Source of the DNA: CAVTSA01 sp963790575
GTDB lineage: Bacteria > Chloroflexota > Dormibacteria > Dormibacterales > Dormibacteraceae
Assembly: GCA_963790575.1 (NCBI GenBank)
Contig: CAWBPD010000041.1
Span: 1 to 64,000 of the forward strand
Direction of reading: 5' to 3'
Length of the DNA: 64,000 nucleotides
Under the pieces are notes generated by a model. It made no database searches and had not been told where the DNA came from. It worked only from the letters and a program-made list of their open reading frames with translations. Positions 45,762 to 53,746 of the stretch are shown here, piece by piece. The translations under genes and the position numbers were made by a program. Numbering within the stretch: position 1 is the stretch's first letter; every line of letters begins with the position of its first letter.

Positions 45762-46670
45762 CTAGGGCACCGTCACCGACTCGGCGGCCGGCTTTGCGAG
45801 CTGCTCATTCAGCGCCACGCCGGACGCCATGGTGTGCTCGCGTTGGACCAGCGTCGCGATCAAGAGCGTCTGACCCTTGTACGTCACGATCCCCATCGAG
45901 TTGATCACCCAGTCTCTTCCGCGCTCCAGGTCGAGCCATCCGCTCTTGACGGAGTAGGTGGTGTCCGGGTCGGCGACGACCGGCACCCCCCAGCGTTGGC
46001 TCGGGGTGACGTTCTGCATCAGGTTGAGGATGTAGTCCTTGCTCGCCTGTGTGAGCGGCGAGGAGGCGCTCATCAACTGATAGAGCAGTTGGACCTGATC
46101 TTGGGCGCATGACACGGTCAGGCCCCAAAAGTGGGGGTTTGGCTCGGTGCACTCAAGACCGAGAGTTAGATTGGCGGCTCTGATACCGTCCGCGCCCCCG
46201 ACACCTTGATAGAGGCGCGTGGCTGAAGCGTTGTCGGAAGTAACGATCATAACCCTCGCGTCGTTCGACTCGCCCGCGGACAGTGGGTGGCCCGACGCCT
46301 GGTGTTTCAGCATCACGGCCTCGAGGATGTTCACCTTGAAGATGCTGGCTGTGGTGTGACCTCCACTGGTGCCGTACCTGAACGCCGCGCCGGTTTGGAG
46401 GTTCCGGGCGGCGACGGAGACGCTTCCGTGAGGCAGGTGCGCCGCCAGACGCGCCATTTCCGAAGTCATGTCAGGCGGAGTCGGGGACGGGGCCGGAGCC
46501 GGCGTGGTCGGCCCAGCAGGAGTGGTGGTCCCTGGTTGTGCCCCGTTCGGGTACCCCGCGACCCCACATCCGGCGACTGCCACCGCCACGCCGACCGCCA
46601 CCAGGATCAGGGCTACGGCGTCGCCCACGACGCGGAACCGCAACTGCCAAACTCCCCTCAGTCGCCGCAC
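45762..46670 (-). CDS. Class A beta-lactamase-like serine hydrolase lipoprotein
   Basis: 302 residues. A hydrophobic N-terminus ends in AVAVAGCGVAG, a lipobox, followed by a Pro/Thr linker. The beta-lactamase fold motifs are present: TTASIFKVNILEAVM (SxxK), TSDNASATRLYQ (SDN) and YSVKSGWLD (KSG in place of KTG). No clear Omega-loop EPELN is visible, so true beta-lactam hydrolysis is uncertain; a carboxypeptidase-like role is possible. Starts at GTG 46670. Confidence 0.8.
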   Translation of the reverse strand: MRRLRGVWQLRFRVVGDAVALILVAVGVAVAVAGCGVAGYPNGAQPGTTTPAGPTTPAPAPSPTPPDMTSEMARLAAHLPHGSVSVAARNLQTGAAFRYGTSGGHTTASIFKVNILEAVMLKHQASGHPLSAGESNDARVMIVTSDNASATRLYQGVGGADGIRAANLTLGLECTEPNPHFWGLTVSCAQDQVQLLYQLMSASSPLTQASKDYILNLMQNVTPSQRWGVPVVADPDTTYSVKSGWLDLERGRDWVINSMGIVTYKGQTLLIATLVQREHTMASGVALNEQLAKPAAESVTVP

Positions 46671-47099
46671 AGCGCCGGTGGGGCGACTGGAGCCAGATTG
46701 CCCCTCTTACCCTGCGGGGACTCTCCCACCCTACCTACTCCGTCCCTCCCAGGTACAGCAGCACCGCGCGCACCCGGGGGTTGGTGTTTGGCGTCGTCTT
46801 CGATACCGAGCTTGGAGAGGGTCGTCGTCGTGTATGTGCTGATGGCGCCCTCGGAGACAAACGTCCTTGCCTTCGAGGCCGGCTATGGGAGATGGCCAAG
46901 CCCTGGAGTGGAACTTCACCCGTGCTGACCTCCGCGAGTTACTCGACCGCCTGCCCGCGCTCCCTGAATATGTGATCGAACTTTCGGGCTGAAGCGGCTA
47001 AGGAGGACCAGGTCGATGCACCATCCAGGTATGCCCCGAGGTGCGGTGGGGCCAGCCCCACTCTTTCTCAGGTCGTCGCGCCAGCCCGGCGGCGACCCG
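46671..47099. other. Interval with a small ORF remnant
   Basis: About 430 bases. A short rightward frame at 46885-46992 (35 residues, MGDGQALEWNFTRADLRELL, then LPALPEYVIELSG) looks like the end of a real protein and may be a gene remnant. No other gene is supported. Confidence 0.35.
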
Positions 47100-47630
47100 T
47101 CAGACCGATCGGCCGGCGAACGCGGCTATGCGTTGGTAGGCGTCTGCACCCTCCGGCGCCGGCTGCTCGGGCCCGAAGGCGGGGCTGCGGTCGTCGTTCC
47201 TCAGACTCGCGCGCATGAAGGCAAGGCCGCGTTCGGCCACCTCCGGATCCAGGTCGCGGGTGGCCCGGCCCAGTGCCGCGGACAGGTCCCAGGTGTGCAC
47301 CGCCAGCTCTGCGCATTGCCAATCGGCAGGTGGTCCGCCCCGACCCTCCGCGACCCGCCCCGCACGCACTAGATCTTCGGCATTCGCTCGGAACGTGCGC
47401 GCCGGGTCGTCCCCCGAGGTGGCGGCCGGCGCCGACCAGTCAATCCTTTCGCCGCGCGTCATTTGGGCGAACCTCGCGGGCGCGGCGACGATGTGGTCGA
47501 CCAGGTCTTGCACCGTCCACCCCTCGCAAGGAGTTCGGTCACCCAACCTCTCGCGGGGAACGTCGCTCAGCAGGTCGCTGAGCTGGTCCACCGCCTGCCG
47601 CAGCACCGCCGAATCAGCATCGGAGGTCAC
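47100..47630 (-). CDS. TIGR03086-family metal-binding (DinB-like) protein
   Basis: 176 residues. TPCEGWTVQDLVDHIVAAPA and CAELAVHTWDLSAALGRAT place the metal-binding His residues typical of TIGR03086/mycothiol-dependent maleylpyruvate isomerase-like four-helix proteins. Probably a thiol-dependent enzyme. The start is GTG 47630; no ribosome binding site is obvious. Confidence 0.8.
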   Translation of the reverse strand: MTSDADSAVLRQAVDQLSDLLSDVPRERLGDRTPCEGWTVQDLVDHIVAAPARFAQMTRGERIDWSAPAATSGDDPARTFRANAEDLVRAGRVAEGRGGPPADWQCAELAVHTWDLSAALGRATRDLDPEVAERGLAFMRASLRNDDRSPAFGPEQPAPEGADAYQRIAAFAGRSV

Positions 47631-47673
47631 CGGCCAAGGATATCTCGGCGCTGGGGCCCTTTCGCGGGTGGCG

Positions 47674-48305
47674 TCAGGAAGCTCGCACGACCGTTTCGAC
47701 CGGCTGCCCCGCCGCGTACGCCGCCATCGCCTCCACCGAGACATCGGCGATCCGCTGTACTGCCTCGATGGAGTTGAACGCGTTGAGCGGGGTGATGATC
47801 ACGTTGTTGTGGTCGGCGAGCAGCCGCCGGCTGAACGCGGACCGGAGTTCATCTTCGCGCCCGCCCGTGAGCAGATGGTGATCCTCGGAGACATCCCATT
47901 CGCCTTCCACCACGTCCAGGCCGGCGCCGCCGAGCTGTCCCGAGTTCAGAGCGTCGACGAGGTGTGCTCGGCAACGGTGTTCTCGCCATAGGCGGGGACG
48001 TTGGCCACAGTGATTCCGCGGTGTGCGCAGGCGTCCAGGTCGATGTGGTCAAAGCCAGTGGATCGCGTGACCAACAGCTTGAGATTCGGTAATCGATCGA
48101 GCGCCTCCTCGGTCACACGGGACTCGATGAACACCGAGAGGATTTCAGCCCTGGAGAGCCGGTCCAGCTGCTCCTCCAGAGGGCCGGCCAGCAGGCGCGC
48201 GTCAAGTTCAGGGTGTCGCGCAAACGCGGCGACCAACTGCTGCCGCTCCGAATCGGCCACCTCCACACACCAGCAGACGATCCTCCCAGCGGTGGGGTTG
48301 GTCAT
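47674..48305 (-). pseudogene. D-2-hydroxyacid dehydrogenase with internal deletion
   Basis: The first part (48305 to about 47965) has LKLLVTRSTGFDHIDLDACA, HRGITVANVPAYGENTVAEH, typical of the N-terminal lobe. It then jumps, with a frame change, into ALNSGQLGGAGLDVVEGEW and LADHNNVIITPLNAFNS, the C-terminal lobe. The whole NAD-binding Rossmann segment between AEHT and ALNSG is missing, so the enzyme is inactive. Confidence 0.8.
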
Positions 48306-48374
48306 CGTCGCTCAGCGTAAGCGTGTGCTCACGGGCGCTCCGCGGAAGTGAGCGTTTGTACCATCCGATCGCAA

Positions 48375-48734
48375 ATGCGCCCCACAGGCATCACCGCGAA
48401 CCTTCCGGTCGCCGACCTCGACCAGGCGCGTGACTTCTATGTGAACTATCTCGGGCTCAGCGTCGAAACCATGAATCTGGGGTGGGTCGCCCGCTTTCAG
48501 TCGCCCGACGGCCGCGCGGTCATCCAGCTGGTCACTCGTGATGCGTCCGCCCCCTACGACTCTGTGATCTCGGTTCACGCCGGTGACGAGGTCGAGGCGG
48601 CGTACGAGGAGGCGAAGCGACGCGGCTTCGAGATCGTCCATCCCCTGACGACCGAGCCATGGGGCGTCCGCCGGTTCTTCGTGCGCGCCCCGGACGGCAA
48701 CGTCATCAACATAGTGAGCCATCGCGACGAGTAG
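48375..48734 (+). CDS. VOC (glyoxalase/bleomycin resistance) family protein
   Basis: 119 residues, one VOC module pair: ITANLPVADLDQARDFYVNYLG at the start and RRFFVRAPDGNVINIVSHRD at the end. Substrate unknown. ATG 48375 is used; GTG 48348 is an alternative giving nine extra residues. Confidence 0.8.
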   Translation: MRPTGITANLPVADLDQARDFYVNYLGLSVETMNLGWVARFQSPDGRAVIQLVTRDASAPYDSVISVHAGDEVEAAYEEAKRRGFEIVHPLTTEPWGVRRFFVRAPDGNVINIVSHRDE

Positions 48735-49171
48735 CCGGTAGCCAGCCTGAGCGCCCGGCCGAGATGTGGGGGCCCCGCGCGCGCCGGGAGTGGACCCAAC
48801 CCGACCTGCTGCCCCTGCCCATCTGACACCCATACAGTCCGGCCGGGGTCGTTCACCGGCAGTGTCACCTCACTCGGTGCCGGATGACGCTCGTTCGCCG
48901 GCCGCCAAACGATCCTTACGATTCCGACCGCCGGTAGCCCGCCAGAGTGAGGATGCCGGCGCTCGGGGTGGTGACGAGGTCGGCCGCAGGGTGAGCAGTC
49001 TGCCGCTCTGGATCAGGTACCGCCGCTTTCACGTGAGGGGGATGCTATGGAACTCCGCGTAGGCCCACGTTCGCGTGAAAGCGGTTCTGCGGGCGCCATG
49101 CTTGGCGCATGGACTCACCCGGAAATCCGCAGGCGACCGACGCGACCGACCCGCCAAACAGGGCTCACGCG
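48735..49171. other. Gene-free interval before the SDR gene
   Basis: About 440 bases; presumably carries the promoter of the SDR-BVMO pair. An in-frame ATG at 49109 could extend the SDR by 21 residues. Nothing else recognised. Confidence 0.4.
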
Positions 49172-49999
49172 ATGCGAGAGCTGCGGGGACGGGTGGCGGT
49201 GGTGACGGGAGCCGCGTCGGGGATCGGCCTGGCGCTGGCGCACCGCTTCGCGGCCGAGGGCATGAGGGTGGTCCTGGCCGATGTGGACGAGGCGGGGCTA
49301 GAGCAGGCGTGTGAGGAACTCGTCGAGGGCGGGGCGGAGGCGATCTTTGTCTCCTGCGATGTCTCCTCACCTGAGCAGGTCGACGCGCTCGCCCAGCAGA
49401 CCGTGAGCCGGTTCGGGGCCGCGCATCTGGTGTGCAACAACGCCGGCATCGCGGGCAGCGCGGGGAAGCTGTGGGAACTCGAGCCCGAGGACTGGAACCG
49501 GATCCTAGGGGTGAACCTGATCGGCGTCGTGAACGGGATCCGCGCCTTCGTCCCGCTTCTCCTTCGGCAGGACCAGGGGTACGTCGTCAACACGGCGTCG
49601 GTGGCGGGACTGGTGTCGGCGGTGCTGCACGACTACAGCGTCACCAAGCATGCCGTGGTGGCGCTCTCGGAGGCCCTCTACTACGATCTGGCCGCCACCG
49701 GTGCCGCTGTCGGCGTGTCGGTCCTTTGCCCGGGCTGGGTCCGCACCAAGATCGGGTCGTCGCAGCGGCACGCCCGAGCCGCCGCGCCGGACCCGCAGCG
49801 GGAGGCGATGCGGGAGCTGATGGTGCATCTGATCGCCGGGGGCATGGACCCGGCGGAGGTCGCCGATCAGGTGGTGCAGGCGATCCGGACCGGCACCTTC
49901 TACGTCCTGACCGGCGGCGACGAATGGTCTGACGGAGTGAAGGCTCGCTGCGCCGACATTCTCGATGGTCGGTGTCCTACTCTCCCAAGGCTCGTATGA
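49172..49999 (+). CDS. Short-chain dehydrogenase/reductase
   Basis: 275 residues, NAD(P)-dependent oxidoreductase. Nucleotide-binding VAVVTGAASGIGLALAHRFA, the NNAG motif in VCNNAGIAGS, catalytic Ser in VNTASVAGL and YSVTKHAVVALSEAL (YxxxK), then CPGWVRTKI. The next gene, a Baeyer-Villiger monooxygenase, begins 10 bases after its stop, so the pair may oxidise an alcohol to a ketone and then to an ester. Confidence 0.92.
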   Translation: MRELRGRVAVVTGAASGIGLALAHRFAAEGMRVVLADVDEAGLEQACEELVEGGAEAIFVSCDVSSPEQVDALAQQTVSRFGAAHLVCNNAGIAGSAGKLWELEPEDWNRILGVNLIGVVNGIRAFVPLLLRQDQGYVVNTASVAGLVSAVLHDYSVTKHAVVALSEALYYDLAATGAAVGVSVLCPGWVRTKIGSSQRHARAAAPDPQREAMRELMVHLIAGGMDPAEVADQVVQAIRTGTFYVLTGGDEWSDGVKARCADILDGRCPTLPRLV

Positions 50000-50009
50000 G
50001 AACGGAACC

Positions 50010-51515
50010 GTGACGACAGCTGCTCCCGCGGTCGGCGCCGGGGAGCTCCAGGACGCCGGTCATTTCGACGTCCTCATTGTCGGCGCCGGAGTCTCGGGCA
50101 TCGGCGTCGCGCATCACCTGCAGGACCGGTTTCCCGATCGGACCTTCGTCATCCTGGACGCGCAGGACCGCCGGGGCGGGACCTGGTGGACCCATCGCTA
50201 CCCGGGGGTACGGTCGGACAGCGACCTGTTCACCTATGGCTACCGATTCAAGCCCTGGCGCGGGCCTTCGATCGCGGCGGGCGGGGAGATCCTCGCCTAC
50301 CTGGACGAGGTGATCGACGAGTCCAATCTTAGCCCGCATATCCGCTGCCGGCACCAGGTCACGGCGGCCGCCTGGTCGACCGAGGATCGCTGTTGGGCGG
50401 TGGACGCGACCCAGCTCGACACCGGCCAGCGGCTGCGGTTCACGACCCGGTTCCTCTGGATGTGCTCGGGCTACTACAACCACGCCCAGCCGTACCGGCC
50501 CCAGTGGGACGGCATGGATCGCTTTCAAGGGTTGGTCGTGCACCCCCAGCGCTGGCCCCAGGATCTCGACCTGACCGGTAAGCGGGTGGTCGTGATCGGC
50601 TCCGGCGCCACCGCGGCGACGCTGATCCCCGCCATCGCGCCGCAGGCGGAGCACGTGACCATGCTGCAGCGCTCTCCGACCTACTTCTACACCCCGCCCC
50701 GCACCAACGAGCTGGCCGACACGCTGCGCGCTCTGGACACCCCTGAGGAGTGGACCCACGAGATTCTGCGCCGCCACTACACCCAGCAGTCCAACTGGCT
50801 GGCGCGGACGGCGCGGGAGTCACCCGAGATGACCCGGGACCTCCTCCTCGAGTCGATCCGCCCACTGCTGCCTGAGGGCGTGGATGTCGAACAGCACTTC
50901 ACTCCCCACTACCGGCCCTGGCAGCAGCGCATCGCCATCGTCCCGGACGGAGACTTCTTCGCGGCGTTGCGCACCGGGAAGGTATCGATCGTCACCGACA
51001 CCATCCAGACCTTCACCGCGCAAGGCATCAGGATCAGCTCGGGCGCGGACATCCCGGCCGACATCGTCGTCACCGCCACCGGGTTCAACCTGTCGGTGCT
51101 GGGTGACGTCGCGTTCACAGTCGACGAAGAGCCGGTGGACCTCACCGAACACATCACCTGGCGCGGCATCCTGCTCAGCGGCCTGCCCAACCTGGCCTAC
51201 GTCTTCGGCTACTTCCGGCACAGCTGGACGCTGCGCGTGGACCTGGTCAGCGACCTCGTCGTGCGCCTGCTTGCGCATATGGAAGAGAAGGGCGCCACCA
51301 TGGTGGTCCCGACGCTGCGAGACGACGAGGCGGACATGCAGCGGCGGCCCTGGGCGGATCCGGGGAACTTCAACCCCGGCTACGTCATGCGCTCGCAGCA
51401 TCTTCTCTTCAAGCAGGGCGACCACGAGCCGTGGACCCACCTGCTGGAGCACGACGAGGAGCGCGACACCCTGCCCCAGGTCGACCTCGACGATGGGACG
51501 CTGGTCTACCGCTGA
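50010..51515 (+). CDS. Flavin-containing Baeyer-Villiger-type monooxygenase
   Basis: 501 residues. FAD-binding VLIVGAGVSGIGVAHHL near the N-terminus, GGTWWTHRYPGVRSD, the BVMO fingerprint FQGLVVHPQRWP (FxGxxxHxxxWP) followed by the NADPH motif VVVIGSGATAATLIPA, and VVTATGFNL. Inserts an oxygen next to a carbonyl, using NADPH. GTG 50010 is chosen; an upstream start at 49965 would overlap the SDR gene. Confidence 0.92.
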   Translation: MTTAAPAVGAGELQDAGHFDVLIVGAGVSGIGVAHHLQDRFPDRTFVILDAQDRRGGTWWTHRYPGVRSDSDLFTYGYRFKPWRGPSIAAGGEILAYLDEVIDESNLSPHIRCRHQVTAAAWSTEDRCWAVDATQLDTGQRLRFTTRFLWMCSGYYNHAQPYRPQWDGMDRFQGLVVHPQRWPQDLDLTGKRVVVIGSGATAATLIPAIAPQAEHVTMLQRSPTYFYTPPRTNELADTLRALDTPEEWTHEILRRHYTQQSNWLARTARESPEMTRDLLLESIRPLLPEGVDVEQHFTPHYRPWQQRIAIVPDGDFFAALRTGKVSIVTDTIQTFTAQGIRISSGADIPADIVVTATGFNLSVLGDVAFTVDEEPVDLTEHITWRGILLSGLPNLAYVFGYFRHSWTLRVDLVSDLVVRLLAHMEEKGATMVVPTLRDDEADMQRRPWADPGNFNPGYVMRSQHLLFKQGDHEPWTHLLEHDEERDTLPQVDLDDGTLVYR

Positions 51516-51536
51516 GCGGCCGTTCGCCTGGCGTCG

Positions 51537-52367
51537 CTACGGGAGGCGCGACCGGACGCCCTCGACTCCGGACCTTACGAATCGCTCCTGGCCCACGTCG
51601 AGGCCGTATATGACCTCGTACCAGGGGCCGAGCTGGTGGTAGAAGAGCGAGCGCCGCCGGACTGCGGCGTCGGCGCCGTACGCGCGCGCGACCGCACCGG
51701 CAACCTCAGCCGGGGTTCCGTTGAGGCACCAGGCAAGGTCGAGCGCCGGATCCCCCACCCGGGCATCGCTCCAGTCGATGACGCCGATCACGCGGCCTCG
51801 GCAGCAGAGCACGTGGGCGGGGCCGAGGTCGGCATGGAGGAGTGTAGGAACGAACTCGAGGGTCCCGATCCGCGCGAACAAGGTCTCCGCCCGCTCCCGC
51901 TCACCCGTGCGGAGGAGCGGGAACACGCGCCGCCGGAAGTCGTCGCAGAGCTGGGTGAAATGGTCCCGCCAGACGGCGGCGTCGAAGCAGGGGACGCCGA
52001 GAGCACGGGCGCGGTGGAGCGGGAATCCGTGCAGCGCACCCAGGAAGCGACCCAGGTCGTCGCCCGCTCGCTCGCCGATGCCACCCGTCGCGGGCGACCC
52101 GAGGAGCTTGCGGTAGCCGGCGCAGACCAGGCCATCCCGCGCGATCAACTCGAAGTGCGGGATCGCGACCGGGAGGGTGGGCGCCAGCTCGGGCAGCAGC
52201 GCGGTCTCGCGTTCGATCCAGCGCTCCACCTCGGGGCGGCGTGGAAAGCGCACGATCCACCGGTCGTCGAGGTCGAGCACCAGGCTGTCCCAACCGTCCT
52301 CCACCACCCGGACCCGGCGGAACTCGAGGTCTGGGAAGCACGCCCGCAGCGTCGCGATCGGATCCAT
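51537..52367 (-). CDS. Aminoglycoside phosphotransferase-family protein
   Basis: 276 residues, kinase fold. Catalytic loop LLHADLGPAHVL has the HxD but His in place of the usual Asn; the metal-binding motif is VIDWSDARVGDPALDLAW. ATG 52367 follows GGAGGCGGG. Substrate unknown: an antibiotic or small metabolite kinase. Its promoter carries the palindrome module also found before the AraC operon, so it is probably co-regulated with that operon. Confidence 0.85.
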   Translation of the reverse strand: MDPIATLRACFPDLEFRRVRVVEDGWDSLVLDLDDRWIVRFPRRPEVERWIERETALLPELAPTLPVAIPHFELIARDGLVCAGYRKLLGSPATGGIGERAGDDLGRFLGALHGFPLHRARALGVPCFDAAVWRDHFTQLCDDFRRRVFPLLRTGERERAETLFARIGTLEFVPTLLHADLGPAHVLCCRGRVIGVIDWSDARVGDPALDLAWCLNGTPAEVAGAVARAYGADAAVRRRSLFYHQLGPWYEVIYGLDVGQERFVRSGVEGVRSRLP

Positions 52368-52385
52368 CCCGCCTCCACCTCGGGG

Positions 52386-52447
52386 TTGGTGCACTGTGCA
52401 CCAAACGCCTACTCTGCACCCGCAGACAGGGTGGTTGGTGCACCAAC
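52386..52447 (-). promoter_or_regulatory. Double-palindrome promoter module, copy 1
   Basis: TTGGTGCACTGTGCACCAA (52386-52404) and GTTGGTGCACCAAC (52434-52447) flank a spacer containing CCTACTCTGCACC and GCAGACAGG. It lies 18 bases upstream of the phosphotransferase ATG. Both palindromes and the spacer resemble 57530-57592 in the same orientation. Confidence 0.75.
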
Positions 52448-52490
52448 GCGCGAAGGCCGGAGGCGCTGATGGAGGCGGTACCCTGCTCCG

Positions 52491-53615
52491 GTGCCGCCGA
52501 GGGTCAGCTGGCGCCAGGCACTCACCTGGCGTTTGAGCCGGCAGCTGCTGCTGCCGGTCATCGATCTCCCCGCCGTCGCCGTCGTTCGCCGGCTCTGCGG
52601 CGTACAGGCGCAGCTGACGTCTGCCGCGGTGCTTGCGGTGCGTGTCCGGCAGCGGCGATCGACCGCGGGCGAGGTCACGGCGGCGCTCGCTCGCGGTGAG
52701 CTGATCAAGACCTGGGCGATGCGGGGGACGCTTCATCTGCTGGCGCCGGAGCAGGCCGGAGATCTGCTCTCGCTCCTCGCCGCCGGCCGCCCGTGGGAAC
52801 GCCCGAGTTGGGTGCGAGCGTTCGGGCTTCCGCCGGATCAGGTGGAGCGCCTCAGAAGCACCGTCCGGCAGGCGTTGGACGGGGCGGTCCTGACGCGCGA
52901 GGAGCTGGTGGCGGAAGTGGCAAAGAGAACCGGCTCCGAACAGGTATCGAGGGCATTGCGTTCGGGCTGGGGGACGGTCCTGAAACCGCTCGCGTTTCAG
53001 GGCGACCTCTGCTTCGGGCCCAACCAGGGCAATCGCGTGACGTTCACCGCTCCGGAGGCGGCAAGCCCGGCCTGGCGGGGCTTGCCTGACGCTGACGAGG
53101 CGGGTCCCCGTGCGGTTCTCGCCTATCTCGGCGCCTACGGCCCGGCGACGGTAGAAGGCTTCCGGAACTGGCTCTCGCGAGGGCGGATCCCGAAGCGCAG
53201 GCTCGTCCAGTGGTTCGAAGCGGTGGCGGGACAAGTGGCCGAGGTCGATGTGGAGGGAACGCGCGCGTACATCCCGGCCGAGCATTTGGATGAACTGCTC
53301 GTCTCCCCACCCCCCTCGCCGGTCGTGCGGCTGCTCCCCGGCTTTGATGGGTGGGTGCTGGGCCCCGGCACCGAGGACACGCACGTCATCCCGCCCGCCC
53401 GGCGCAGTGCGGTAAGCCGTCAAAGCGGTTGGATCGCGCCTCTCGTCCTCGTCGACGGCGTGGTGCGGGGGACCTGGGAGCTGTCGGCGGATGCGATCCG
53501 CGTTGCCTGGTTCCAGGAATCGGGCCTGCCGCCGGCGACCGCGCTGGACGCCGAGGTGGGCCGGCTGGCGAGGATCCTCGACCGGGATCTCCACCTCCAG
53601 CTCGCGCCGGCGTAG
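52491..53615 (+). CDS. Winged-helix DNA glycosylase, AlkZ/YcaQ-like (HTH_42)
   Basis: 374 residues. VSWRQALTWRLSRQLLL at the N-terminus, the catalytic QxQ in LCGVQAQLTSA (Gln-Ala-Gln, AlkZ type), TWAMRGTLHLLAPEQA, and LPGFDGWVLGPGTEDTHVI. AlkZ enzymes unhook DNA crosslinks made by natural products. It is divergent from the phosphotransferase gene, with the palindrome module between them. GTG 52491 start. Together with the UvrA-like gene nearby it suggests protection from DNA-damaging metabolites. Confidence 0.85.
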   Translation: MPPRVSWRQALTWRLSRQLLLPVIDLPAVAVVRRLCGVQAQLTSAAVLAVRVRQRRSTAGEVTAALARGELIKTWAMRGTLHLLAPEQAGDLLSLLAAGRPWERPSWVRAFGLPPDQVERLRSTVRQALDGAVLTREELVAEVAKRTGSEQVSRALRSGWGTVLKPLAFQGDLCFGPNQGNRVTFTAPEAASPAWRGLPDADEAGPRAVLAYLGAYGPATVEGFRNWLSRGRIPKRRLVQWFEAVAGQVAEVDVEGTRAYIPAEHLDELLVSPPPSPVVRLLPGFDGWVLGPGTEDTHVIPPARRSAVSRQSGWIAPLVLVDGVVRGTWELSADAIRVAWFQESGLPPATALDAEVGRLARILDRDLHLQLAPA

Positions 53616-53632
53616 ACGGCCAGAAGGTCGTT

Positions 53633-53743
53633 TGCCGGCGATCGGGGGTCTGGGCAGGCTCTGACAACCCTGAGTGCCGGCAATCGGGAGACTGCGCAGG
53701 CTCTGACAACCCTGAGTGCCGGCAATCGGGGGTCTGCGCAGGC
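53633..53743. repeat. 42-bp tandem repeat, 2.6 copies
   Basis: Units start at 53633, 53675 and 53717, each TGCCGGCRATCGGG..., with CTCTGACAACCCTGAG at the end of the first two. A related piece CCTGAGTGCCGGCGGTCGGGG occurs at 63323-63343. It lies between the 3' ends of two convergent genes. Confidence 0.8.
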
Positions 53744-53746
53744 CGC

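Noticed and set aside
53633..53743. CRISPR array
   Set aside because: The 42-bp unit repeats as a whole with no variable spacers, and no cas genes are near.
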